A stretch of 6,627 nt of DNA from Deltaproteobacteria bacterium (GCA_031277995.1 JAITLH010000443.1:1-6627), one strand, 5' to 3'; positions 1 through 5,511 are shown, counted from the stretch's first letter. Translations and numbers: made by a program. The notes: a model not told the origin generated them from the sequence alone.

Positions 1-98
1 GGGCCTTGGAGCTTTGGGGCTTTGGGCCTTGGAGCCGTTGGGGTTTTGGAGCCTTGGGGCCGTTGGGGCCGTTGGGGCCTTGGAGCCTTGGAGCTTTG
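1..98. repeat. Degenerate 7-9 base tandem repeat, G/T-rich on the plus strand, downstream of yfcE
   Basis: Twelve consecutive units fit the pattern G-R-G-C-Y-(G)-T-T-G, for example GGGCCTTG at 1-8, GAGCTTTG at 9-16, GAGCCGTTG at 32-40, and GGGCCGTTG twice in a row at 57-65 and 66-74. Most units are 8 bases, a few 9 and one 7, so a reading frame would not be kept. The array probably continues past the left edge. It starts about 30 bases beyond the yfcE stop codon. Transcripts from yfcE would read it as a C-rich, U-poor run with a CC or TC step about every 8-9 bases. The plus-strand open frame through it is a composition artefact. Confidence 0.8.
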
Positions 99-108
99 GG
101 GCGGGGAG

Positions 109-124
109 CCCCTTGGAAAAGGGG
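109..124 (-). terminator. Possible weak hairpin after yfcE
   Basis: CCCCTT at 109-114 pairs with AAGGGG at 119-124 around a four-base loop, starting 7 bases past the yfcE stop codon. The transcript has no U-run after it, so it is at best a weak or Rho-assisted terminator. Confidence 0.25.
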
Positions 125-130
125 GGGCGC

Positions 131-688
131 TCATAGGGAGCTGGACATGATAACTTGGCCATCGATGGAGATGACCTCAAAGTGGCCTTGGTCGTACCAG
201 CCAAAAGTGGGCGGGTAACCGCCCTTGGGAATGCCGAGGCTACCGGGGTTAAAGGTAAAGGTACCATCGGTTTTCTTGGCTAGGGGCAAATGGGTGTGGC
301 CGTGGATGACGTTTAGGTTTTTGGAAAGCTTCCAGTTGCCGCCAATCTCCGGGAGCTGATGGCCATGGATGGCCATGAAAACGCGCCCGTCCAAATCCAG
401 GTAGCTGTTTTCGGCAAAGGTCCAGGGCAGCAAAAGCTGATCCACTTCGGCGTCGCAATTACCCCTAATCGAGGCCACCGGACAGGGGACGGCGGAGAGG
501 ATCTGGGCCGTTTGGGGGGCGTCGTAGGTCCCGGGCAGCTTATTTCTGGGCCCGTGGTAGAGGAGATCCCCCAAAAGCAAAAGCAAAGTGGGCTTGTTTA
601 TGGCCACCATTTTGGCCAAAAACTCGGCCGCGCTAACGGCCCCATGGATGTCGGAGGCGATCAAAAGGGACAATTTAGGCTCACCCAT
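131..688 (-). CDS. yfcE: YfcE-family metal-dependent phosphodiesterase
   Basis: This is a cytoplasmic calcineurin-like phosphoesterase of the YfcE/MJ0936 family, which hydrolyses phosphodiester bonds with two active-site metal ions; the physiological substrate is unsettled for the family. The protein has 185 residues, against 184 in Escherichia coli YfcE, and the similarity runs end to end. All metal-ligand motifs are present: SDIHG (Asp13, His15), LGD (Asp41) followed by HGPRN at 45-49, RGNCD at 75-79 (Asn77), HGH at 108-110, and GHTHLP at 130-135 (His131, His133). The family signatures EVDQ at 81-84 and FNPGS near 146-150, with IPKGG shortly after, are also intact. The ATG at 688 places the DIHG motif where it sits in homologues. 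Its upstream region has no strong ribosome binding site (only a G-rich stretch further off). A palindrome separates it from the membrane-protein gene upstream, so it is probably transcribed alone. Nothing is broken. Confidence 0.95.
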   Translation of the reverse strand: MGEPKLSLLIASDIHGAVSAAEFLAKMVAINKPTLLLLLGDLLYHGPRNKLPGTYDAPQTAQILSAVPCPVASIRGNCDAEVDQLLLPWTFAENSYLDLDGRVFMAIHGHQLPEIGGNWKLSKNLNVIHGHTHLPLAKKTDGTFTFNPGSLGIPKGGYPPTFGWYDQGHFEVISIDGQVIMSSSL

Positions 689-764
689 GGACCGGGACCG
701 TAAGGCCCGGCCCCTAGTAAGAAAACAAAGGGTATTAGATTAGCTTTAAGGCTTTGGCGCGGTC

Positions 765-822
765 GGGGCATGGCCTAACGCTAGGGCCATGCCCCTAGGG
801 CCAATGGCCCTAGGGGCATGGC
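765..822 (-). terminator. Perfect 17-bp palindrome with an overlapping alternative hairpin
   Basis: The arm GCCATGCCCCTAGGGCC at 786-802 is exactly complementary to 806-822 with only three bases (803-805) between them. It starts 8 bases after the stop codon of the 322-residue membrane-protein gene, so it is well placed as a transcript end. A third related copy, GGGGCATGGCCTA at 765-777, can pair with 782-795 (one bulged base), so two mutually exclusive hairpins are possible. No U-run follows on the minus strand, so it is not a textbook intrinsic terminator. It could instead be a dispersed palindromic repeat. The palindrome is certain; its role is inferred. Confidence 0.6.
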
Positions 823-829
823 TTAGGGG

Positions 830-1798
830 TTAAGTTTCGGGGGGATAGTTTGGGGCCAGGTCACTGGGCTCCGGGGAGAGGTAGAGGCGGTAGAAGCCCG
901 ACAAGGCCACCATTATCCAGGCCACGCAGATTAGGTAGAGAAACTCGGTGGCCAGTTCAATCACCCCGGGGGGGATTTTAAAGTTGGCCAGGACGGCCGA
1001 GACGATAATTAGGACGAAACTTAGGGAAAGAAAAAGGGCCAGGGTGGTAATGATGGCTTGGTTTAGGTGTCTGGGGAAGGCCTTAAGTTTACGAAATAGG
1101 ACCATGAGCCCGTTAACCCAGCTGCCGGAAAAACCCTCGACCATGGAGAAAAAAGCCATGTATTGCAAAAACAGATAGCGCCTAACCAGGGGCCAGACGT
1201 ATTTGATGAAAAGAAAGAGGGAAACGGAAAAAGCCAAGACCGAGAGGATGGCGAAAAAGGGCCCGGGCAGGCCTTGGCCAAAAAACAGGGAATGGATGAT
1301 GACCATGGGTAAATAGGAAGCGAAAACCAAGCCCAGCAAAAAAATGGCCAGGAGGGCCACCAAGACGCAAACGTACAAGGCCGCGGGGTATTTTTTTAGG
1401 GCGAAACCGAGATCGCTTAAGCCAATTTGATACCCGTCCCAGAGATTTAAGGCCGAGCGGGCCAGGGCCAGGCTCACGAAGGGTCCCAAAAGCCAGGGCA
1501 CGAGTTTTCCGGCGATTAGCGGCCAGGTGCCGTTTTTGTCGACCATTTCCCTTAGGGCGGCGAGAAACTCCTGGCCGGTAAACTGGCCCCGCATGGCGCT
1601 GTCGATAAGATCGTAGAAGGGACCCAGGAAATACATCCCGATGTAATCGAAGAGTATTTGCAAAACGCTTAAGGACACTAAGACAATGACCAGGGGTTTG
1701 GGGTTTTCCCAGAGTATCTTCCAAGAATTTTTAAAAATGTCCCAAAAAGTGACCAATTGCCGATCGGATTGGGGCATTGGTTGATCATAATAAGTCAT
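830..1798 (-). CDS. Integral membrane protein of unknown function, six predicted helices
   Basis: I do not recognise a named family with confidence. The 322-residue product has about six hydrophobic segments, near residues 35-59, 97-119, 137-169, 179-205, 248-272 and 284-307. The first 34 residues are polar and end in a short amphipathic stretch (FWDIFKNSWKILWENPKP) before helix 1. A charged linker (RKLKAFPRHLNQ, about 236-247) lies between helices 4 and 5, and the tail is proline-rich and polar. This arrangement resembles membrane proteins of the DUF4013 or glycerophosphodiesterase-membrane-domain kind, but that is a topology resemblance only. There is no signal peptide, no catalytic motif and no transporter signature that I can see. 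The ATG at 1798 follows a modest GAGTGA ribosome binding site. The gene stands alone: an AT-rich promoter-like tract lies upstream and a strong palindrome just downstream. Confidence 0.85.
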   Translation of the reverse strand: MTYYDQPMPQSDRQLVTFWDIFKNSWKILWENPKPLVIVLVSLSVLQILFDYIGMYFLGPFYDLIDSAMRGQFTGQEFLAALREMVDKNGTWPLIAGKLVPWLLGPFVSLALARSALNLWDGYQIGLSDLGFALKKYPAALYVCVLVALLAIFLLGLVFASYLPMVIIHSLFFGQGLPGPFFAILSVLAFSVSLFLFIKYVWPLVRRYLFLQYMAFFSMVEGFSGSWVNGLMVLFRKLKAFPRHLNQAIITTLALFLSLSFVLIIVSAVLANFKIPPGVIELATEFLYLICVAWIMVALSGFYRLYLSPEPSDLAPNYPPET

Positions 1799-1843
1799 AC
1801 GTTCACTCGGAAAAACCCATTTTCTGGTATTTTTAGTTCTATT

Positions 1844-1878
1844 GTTAATTTAGTTAAAACTTATTTAGTCAATAAGTT
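1844..1878 (-). promoter_or_regulatory. Candidate promoter and operator for the membrane-protein gene
   Basis: The 1811-1905 region is strongly AT-rich, unlike the flanking DNA. AACTTATT at 1858-1865 and AATAAGTT at 1871-1878 form a perfect 8-base inverted repeat with a five-base centre, a typical dimeric-regulator operator size. On the minus strand its centre overlaps TTGACT (1872-1867), a five-of-six match to a -35 box. The -10 box at 17 bases' spacing is poor (ATTAAC, 1849-1844), so the promoter call is tentative although the inverted repeat is exact. Confidence 0.4.
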
Positions 1879-1909
1879 AAAAAGGTTAATTTTAGCTAAA
1901 TTTTTAGCC

Positions 1910-1955
1910 GGGGCTGGCCGGGGCTAGTTGGGGCTAGTTGGGGCTGGTTGGGGCC
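1910..1955. repeat. 10-base tandem repeat GGGGCTRGTT, about 4.6 copies
   Basis: Units at 1910-1919, 1920-1929, 1930-1939 and 1940-1949 are each exactly ten bases, with a partial fifth (GGGGCC) at 1950-1955. The two middle units are identical (GGGGCTAGTT) and the others differ by one to three bases. The period equals about one helical turn. The array lies about 65 bases beyond the stop codon of the 133-residue gene and upstream of the AT-rich promoter tract of the membrane-protein gene. In the minus-strand transcript it reads as C-rich and G-poor. Confidence 0.85.
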
Positions 1956-1979
1956 TTAAGCCAGGCTAGGATAACCCCC

Positions 1980-1999
1980 CAGGATTCGCGGGAACCCTG
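1980..1999 (-). terminator. Hairpin after the 133-residue gene
   Basis: In the minus-strand RNA, CAGGGTTC (1999-1992) pairs with GAATCCTG (1987-1980) around a CCGC loop, eight pairs including one G-U. It lies 22 bases past the stop codon. It is followed by G's rather than U's, so intrinsic termination would be weak; the C-rich repeat further on may contribute. Confidence 0.35.
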
Positions 2000-2021
2000 A
2001 CGGTTTTGGGATTTTGGCGGT

Positions 2022-2423
2022 TTAGTCTTTGGCGGTCAGGGCCAGATACTCGTCTATCTCCTTAAGGGTTTGGCGGTAACCGTTGTAGACGTTAATAAGG
2101 TTTTCGTTATCGCGGTATTGGGGAAACAATAAGATTAGGACCGGGAGCCGGGCCGAAAAATTCAGTAGCCCCCTTAGTGACCTTAGGGCCAAAACTTCTT
2201 CAGATGGCAAGCTTTTTGGGGGGCTACTTCTCATGGTGGCCCTTAGATCGGGGATGTACCCGGCCAGGGCCTTGGAGTCCCTAAAGCAGAGATCGTGGAC
2301 CAGCTCGTGTTTGGGAAAATTTTCCGGGGGATTAAGCTGATCCAAGATGGAAGTCCAATACTCGCCGTCTAGATCTTCCAGCAGAAGTTTCAAGCGTTTT
2401 TCGATTGTGGCAAAACTGAGCAT
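2022..2423 (-). CDS. Hypothetical protein, 133 residues
   Basis: I do not recognise this protein. The composition is that of a soluble, mostly helical cytoplasmic protein. A charged, leucine-rich N-terminal helix (IEKRLKLLLEDL, 7-18) is followed by a middle part with WTSILDQL and a Pro/Ser-rich break near 64-73. A hydrophobic stretch comes next (about 76-100, including LPVLILLFP), then a charged C-terminal helix (LKEIDEYLAL, about 119-128). The hydrophobic stretch contains Arg and Asn and looks like a buried helix rather than a membrane span. There is no signal peptide and no metal or nucleotide motif. The ATG at 2423 is supported by AGGA eight bases upstream (ATAGGACGCGATC then ATG). Gaps of about 120 bases to malQ upstream and over 200 bases downstream suggest its own transcript. 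It is probably a real gene because the start signal is good and no better frame competes on either strand. Confidence 0.75.
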   Translation of the reverse strand: MLSFATIEKRLKLLLEDLDGEYWTSILDQLNPPENFPKHELVHDLCFRDSKALAGYIPDLRATMRSSPPKSLPSEEVLALRSLRGLLNFSARLPVLILLFPQYRDNENLINVYNGYRQTLKEIDEYLALTAKD

Positions 2424-2536
2424 GATCGCGTCCTATATGGGTTTTCGAAAGCGCTAGCCTTTTGGCGCCCCGGTTATGGGGGGGGAATCGGCCCGGGTTA
2501 GGGCGAAGTTTTTCGTTAAGGGAGTTACGCCCAAAT

Positions 2537-2560
2537 ATCCTCGCCTCAATAGGTGAGGAT
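2537..2560 (-). terminator. Small hairpin spanning the malQ stop codon
   Basis: ATCCTCGCCT at 2537-2546 and AGGTGAGGAT at 2551-2560 pair with one mismatch around CAAT. The last codons of malQ and its TGA stop are part of the structure, and ATATTT follows on the transcript. It may help end the malQ transcript, but the following U-run is short. Confidence 0.3.
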
Positions 2561-4099
2561 GTTGGGGTGGGAAAAATTATCCCGGCCGGCCACGGCGCCC
2601 AACTCGGCCAGATTCTCGGCCAGGGTTGGGGATAGCTGGTCCATGGAGTTTAGTCTCCAGGTCCAGTTGTCGCCCACGGTCCCGGGCACGTTTAGGCGGC
2701 CTTCCAGGCCAAGGTTAAGGAGATCCGGAACGGTTATGACGCTTATGGTCCCCGGGGAGAGGTAGGCCAGTTTAATTAAAGTCCAGGCCACGTTGGAGGA
2801 ATTAACTTGGTATCCGGCCAGATCGGAGATCCTCTGGCGGCTCTTGTAATCGATGTCGTTTTCAAACCAGCCCCGGGTGGTATTGTTGTCATGGGTGGCG
2901 GCGTAGACCAGATTGTCCGGTTCAATGCGGTAGGGGCAATGGGTGGAGAGGGGTTGATCGGGGCCAAAACCAAAATGGAGGACCCGCATCCCGGGAAAGT
3001 CAAACTTTTTCCTAAGTTCCGTTACGTCCGGGGTAATGACGCCAAGATCCTCGGCCACGACGTTTAGGCGGCTTCCGGCCGCCTCAAAAAGAGACGCTCC
3101 CGGACCCATCTCCCAATGGCCCTCCTTGGCCGTCTCCGCGTCGCCTTTAACCGACCAGTAACGGCAAAAAGCCCGGAAGTGATCGAGCCTAATCCAGTCA
3201 AACATGGAAAGGTTATGGCGAAGCCTACTAAGCCACCAGCCGTAGCCGCTGGCTTGGTTGGCCGGCCAATCAAAGACGGGATTGCCCCAAAGCTGTCCGG
3301 TCTCGGAAAAGTAATCCGGCGGCACCCCGGCCACGCTTTGGCTTTGGCCGTCCGGGGTAAGCCTAAAAAGGTGCCGGTTGGCCCAAACGTCGCTTGAATC
3401 GTGGTTGACGTAAAAGGCCGTGTCGCCGATTAGGCTAATGCCCCTACGGGCGGCCCCGTCTTTTAGCCTGTTTAACTGGGAAAAGAACAAATACTGGCCA
3501 AACTTGACCCTCAAGATGGCGTCGGATAGCCTGCGGCCGTGAACGCCCAGCTCGTGATCGTCGCGGTATTTAAGGCCATCGGGCCATTGGAACCAGGGCT
3601 TACCGCCCAAATCCGCCTTGGCCGTCATGAAAAAGGCGTAATCGTTTAACCAAGCGGAATTGTCCCAGGCGAACTTGGAAAATTCTTCGTTATCCAAAAG
3701 CCCAAAACCCACCTTGGAATAGGCCGCGTCCACCAAGGCCGTTTTGAGCTTGATGGTTTTCTCAAAGTCAATTTTCCCGGGCCGGGTTTGGCCCGTGAGG
3801 GGCTGGCGGGCCCGGTCGGCCTCGATCTTGGTAATCCAGCCTTCCTCGACCATGAGGGTGGGGCTAACCAAAAGCTCGTTTCCGGCAAAGGCCGAGTAAG
3901 CCGAATAGGGGGAATTCCCCAGGGCCGGGGCGGTCGGGTTTACGGGCAAGACTTGCCAGTACTGGACCCCGGCCTTTTGCAAAAAGTCCAAAAAAACGTG
4001 GGCCGTGGGCCCCAAATCGCCGATGCCAAAGGGTCCCGGCAGCGAGGTAAAGTGAAGAAATAGACCGGCTGCCCTCCAGCCCTCTTGGAAACGGGACAT
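2546..4099 (-). CDS. malQ: 4-alpha-glucanotransferase (amylomaltase, GH77)
   Basis: This is a cytoplasmic disproportionating enzyme of glycoside hydrolase family 77, which moves alpha-1,4-glucan segments between maltodextrins and releases glucose in glycogen or maltodextrin turnover. Its 517 residues match the compact amylomaltase type (about 500), not the longer enterobacterial form. The N-terminal signature HFTSLPGPFGIGDLG (16-30) and the NPTAPALGNSPYSAYSAFAGN stretch (54-74) are intact. The three catalytic residues are present: nucleophile Asp306 in RLDHFRAF, acid/base Glu350 in VVAEDLG, and stabilising Asp404 in THDNNTTRGW. The 250s loop with GQLWGNP (268-274) is complete, as is the C-terminal NVPGT and GDNWTWR region (470-482). 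The ATG at 4099 has GAGG seven bases upstream and fits homologue length. No other glycogen or maltose gene is nearby. An extended -10 promoter and a 14-bp stem lie in its leader, so it is probably regulated as a single gene. Confidence 0.97.
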   Translation of the reverse strand: MSRFQEGWRAAGLFLHFTSLPGPFGIGDLGPTAHVFLDFLQKAGVQYWQVLPVNPTAPALGNSPYSAYSAFAGNELLVSPTLMVEEGWITKIEADRARQPLTGQTRPGKIDFEKTIKLKTALVDAAYSKVGFGLLDNEEFSKFAWDNSAWLNDYAFFMTAKADLGGKPWFQWPDGLKYRDDHELGVHGRRLSDAILRVKFGQYLFFSQLNRLKDGAARRGISLIGDTAFYVNHDSSDVWANRHLFRLTPDGQSQSVAGVPPDYFSETGQLWGNPVFDWPANQASGYGWWLSRLRHNLSMFDWIRLDHFRAFCRYWSVKGDAETAKEGHWEMGPGASLFEAAGSRLNVVAEDLGVITPDVTELRKKFDFPGMRVLHFGFGPDQPLSTHCPYRIEPDNLVYAATHDNNTTRGWFENDIDYKSRQRISDLAGYQVNSSNVAWTLIKLAYLSPGTISVITVPDLLNLGLEGRLNVPGTVGDNWTWRLNSMDQLSPTLAENLAELGAVAGRDNFSHPNILTY

Positions 4100-4122
4100 A
4101 GATTAACCTCATATCAAACTAA

Positions 4123-4154
4123 CTTAACGATTTTGGGAAGCCAAAATCGTTAAG
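4123..4154 (-). promoter_or_regulatory. Perfect 14-bp inverted repeat in the malQ leader
   Basis: CTTAACGATTTTGG at 4123-4136 is exactly complementary to 4141-4154, with the loop GAAG at 4137-4140. A further direct copy of the half-site, TTAACGATTT on the minus strand, occupies 4164-4155, next to the stem. The stem begins about 7 bases after the likely transcription start and ends 23 bases before the malQ start codon. It could be an operator for a dimeric repressor (three half-sites at the start of transcription), a stabilising 5' hairpin, or an end for transcripts from the gene upstream. The structure is certain; the role is inferred. Confidence 0.65.
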
Positions 4155-4167
4155 AAATCGTTAATTT

Positions 4168-4176
4168 ATTATATCA
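4168..4176 (-). promoter_or_regulatory. Extended -10 promoter for malQ
   Basis: On the minus strand the sequence reads TGATATAAT (4176-4168), a perfect extended -10 element (TG-N-TATAAT) in an AT-rich block (4160-4225). The best -35 candidates at 16-18 bases' spacing are poor, which is common for extended -10 promoters. Transcription would start near 4161, giving a leader of about 60 bases to the malQ ATG at 4099. Confidence 0.6.
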
Positions 4177-4274
4177 AAAAAATTTTTCTATTAACTTCTA
4201 AGACAAATACCTTTATAAATCAAACAATTTAGCTTATCGCCTTAGCTAACTCTTAACCTTAGGTCCCGGACTAA

Positions 4275-4310
4275 GGCCTGGGGCCTGGTCTGGGGCTAGG
4301 GTCTAGGCCA
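4275..4310. repeat. Short degenerate GC-rich repeat GGGCYWGG downstream of the 113-residue gene
   Basis: The words GGCCTG (4275-4280), GGGCCTGG (4281-4288), GGGCTAGG (4293-4300) and GTCTAGG (4301-4307) are degenerate copies of one motif. They lie 20-55 bases past the stop codon of the 113-residue gene. Like the other two arrays in this window, the copy in the minus-strand transcript is C-rich (GCCCCAG, ACCCTAGCCCC). Confidence 0.45.
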
Positions 4311-4328
4311 ACCTTAACCGAGAACGGG

Positions 4329-4670
4329 TCATGATTGGCTTTGGTCAGGCGTGGCGGCGGGTTGGGCTTTTTTATGCAAGCCCAGGTTTAAGGCCGACTT
4401 GGTCTCCTGGGATAGCTCATCAAAATGCTTGGGCTGGATCTCGACGTTTAAAAGAACTTGGCGGTAAAGGTCGAGCTGTTCCTCATAGGGCTGGCCGCGA
4501 TCGATTACCAGGCAATTGTCGGAATGGAGGCGGCAGTTGCCGGATTGGATTTTTAGGCCGGCGTAAACGAGTTTACCGGTAAAAATCTTGACCCCACACT
4601 TTCTGGCCAGCTTGTCAAGTTCGGTTATGACCTTAACTTGGTGTTTGTTAAAGCCTTTTTTTGGTTTCAT
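4329..4670 (-). CDS. Small conserved-looking protein of unknown function, 113 residues
   Basis: I cannot name this family. Residues about 10-75 form one compact unit: a helix (HQVKVITELDKLARKCGVKIF), a YAGLKIQSGNCRLHSDNCLVIDRG core, and a second helix starting YEEQLDLYRQVLL. The pattern of a small-residue-CRL strand, a hydrophobic-Asp-Arg strand and an E-E-Q helix reminds me of short uncharacterised proteins found in many deltaproteobacteria and their relatives, but I cannot confirm this. Cysteines are at 25, 46 and 53. The last 14 residues are a low-complexity polar tail. I prefer the ATG at 4670 over a GTG at 4703: a TATAAT box at 4721-4716 would start transcription near 4709, leaving the GTG almost no leader. 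The ATG has GCGAGG about 11 bases upstream. The longer form would add 11 residues (124 in all). Confidence 0.75.
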   Translation of the reverse strand: MKPKKGFNKHQVKVITELDKLARKCGVKIFTGKLVYAGLKIQSGNCRLHSDNCLVIDRGQPYEEQLDLYRQVLLNVEIQPKHFDELSQETKSALNLGLHKKAQPAATPDQSQS

Positions 4671-4715
4671 AACGAGTCGTGCCTCGCGTCGGAACAATCC
4701 CACGAAAAATAAGAC

Positions 4716-4721
4716 ATTATA
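4716..4721 (-). promoter_or_regulatory. Candidate -10 box for the 113-residue gene
   Basis: TATAAT reads on the minus strand at 4721-4716, within the intergenic gap between the beta hydratase gene and the 113-residue gene. No good -35 box sits at 16-18 bases' spacing. An A/T tract (T6A7 on the plus strand, 4768-4780) lies about 50 bases upstream, where a UP element would act. Confidence 0.4.
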
Positions 4722-4802
4722 ACCTAAGTTTCAAACCCAATGGTGGACAAGGTTATGGTTTTGACGATTTTTTAAAAAAAGATTAATGAGATTAGGAGCT
4801 TA

Positions 4803-5393
4803 TTAAAGAGCCGCCGGGTTTGAGGCAAAGGCCTTGGGGCCGCTTTCGTAGAGATCAAAGCCGGCCAAGTCGTAGACCACCATGGCCGGAAAATCTTCGA
4901 CCATGAGGCTTACCAAGGCCTCGGGACCAAGCTCGGGCCAAGCCAAAAGGGTGGTTTTTTTGATTAAACTCCCATAGAAAGCCCCGGCCCCGCCTACCGC
5001 GGCCAGATAGACGGCCCCATGGGCCTTAAGTTCGTCCAAAACCTTTGGGGCTCTGCGTCCTTTGCCTAGGAGGGCCTTGACCCCCCTCTCCAAAAAAGGC
5101 AAGGTCATGGCGTCCATGCGCCCGGCCGTGGTCGGGCCCGCGGCCCCGATGACCCGGCCCGGGGGAGCCGGGGATGGCCCAACGTAGTAGATAATCTGAC
5201 CAAGGGGATCAAAGGGCCAGGGCTTATCGTCCATGGCCAAGGCCAAAAGTCTCTTGTGGGCTTGATCCCTGGCCGCCACCAATTGTCCCGATATGAGAAC
5301 CGACTGACCGCTTTTAAGGCTCCCTAAGACCTCCGGGTCTAGGGGCGGACGTAAGCGGACTGGGGATAATATTGAGGATGGACTTAAAGACAC
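4803..5393 (-). CDS. Class I fumarase / tartrate dehydratase, beta subunit (FumA C-terminal / TtdB type)
   Basis: This is the beta half of an oxygen-sensitive iron-sulfur hydro-lyase that interconverts fumarate and malate (or dehydrates tartrate) in the cytoplasm. The family motifs are intact over 196 residues: ARDQAHKRL (41-49), GQIIYYVGPSPA (65-76), PGRVIGAAGPTTAGRMD (78-94), GKG (110-112), AVGGAGA (132-138) and VEDFP (165-169). In the family, the Arg of ARDxAH, the Thr and Arg of GPTTxGRMD and the Lys of GKG lie at the substrate site. The [4Fe-4S] cysteines belong to the alpha subunit, which is not in this window; usually it sits immediately upstream of the beta gene. Fumarate versus tartrate cannot be decided from the beta half. 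The GTG at 5393 is the only reasonable start (a stop codon lies four codons upstream and the next Met is residue 54), but it has no visible ribosome binding site. Confidence 0.93.
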   Translation of the reverse strand: MSLSPSSILSPVRLRPPLDPEVLGSLKSGQSVLISGQLVAARDQAHKRLLALAMDDKPWPFDPLGQIIYYVGPSPAPPGRVIGAAGPTTAGRMDAMTLPFLERGVKALLGKGRRAPKVLDELKAHGAVYLAAVGGAGAFYGSLIKKTTLLAWPELGPEALVSLMVEDFPAMVVYDLAGFDLYESGPKAFASNPAAL

Positions 5394-5453
5394 GCGATTA
5401 TTCAGTTATTCGGGGCGGTCCCAAACGGCCCACCCCAAACGATGCGCTTTTTG

Positions 5454-5492
5454 GCCCGGCCTAGGCTTGGCCAGGCCAAGCCTAGGCCGGGC
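5454..5492 (-). terminator. 39-base perfect palindrome between hemerythrin and the hydratase gene
   Basis: GCCCGGCCTAGGCTTGGCC at 5454-5472 and its exact complement at 5474-5492 are separated by one base, so the RNA can form an 18-bp stem with a three-base loop. It begins 20 bases past the hemerythrin stop codon. The minus-strand transcript then runs into CAAAAAGCG rather than a U-run, so it is not a standard intrinsic terminator. It may instead be a dispersed palindromic repeat, and each arm itself contains the 8-base palindrome GCCTAGGC. Confidence 0.6.
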
Positions 5493-5511
5493 TATCGAGC
5501 ATGGGGGAGGT

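Noticed and set aside
359..703. 114-codon plus-strand frame opposite yfcE
   Set aside because: It lies entirely antisense to a gene with full family motifs and is explained by GGCC-rich codon use on the other strand.
1182..1724. 180-codon minus-strand frame inside the membrane-protein gene
   Set aside because: Out-of-frame shadow: Arg/Pro/Gly-rich composition, and the overlapping frame has a clear six-helix pattern.
3066..3084. Inverted repeat AGGCGGC / GCCGCCT with a five-base loop
   Set aside because: It lies inside malQ, where GGC and GCC codons produce such repeats readily; no reason to give it a role.
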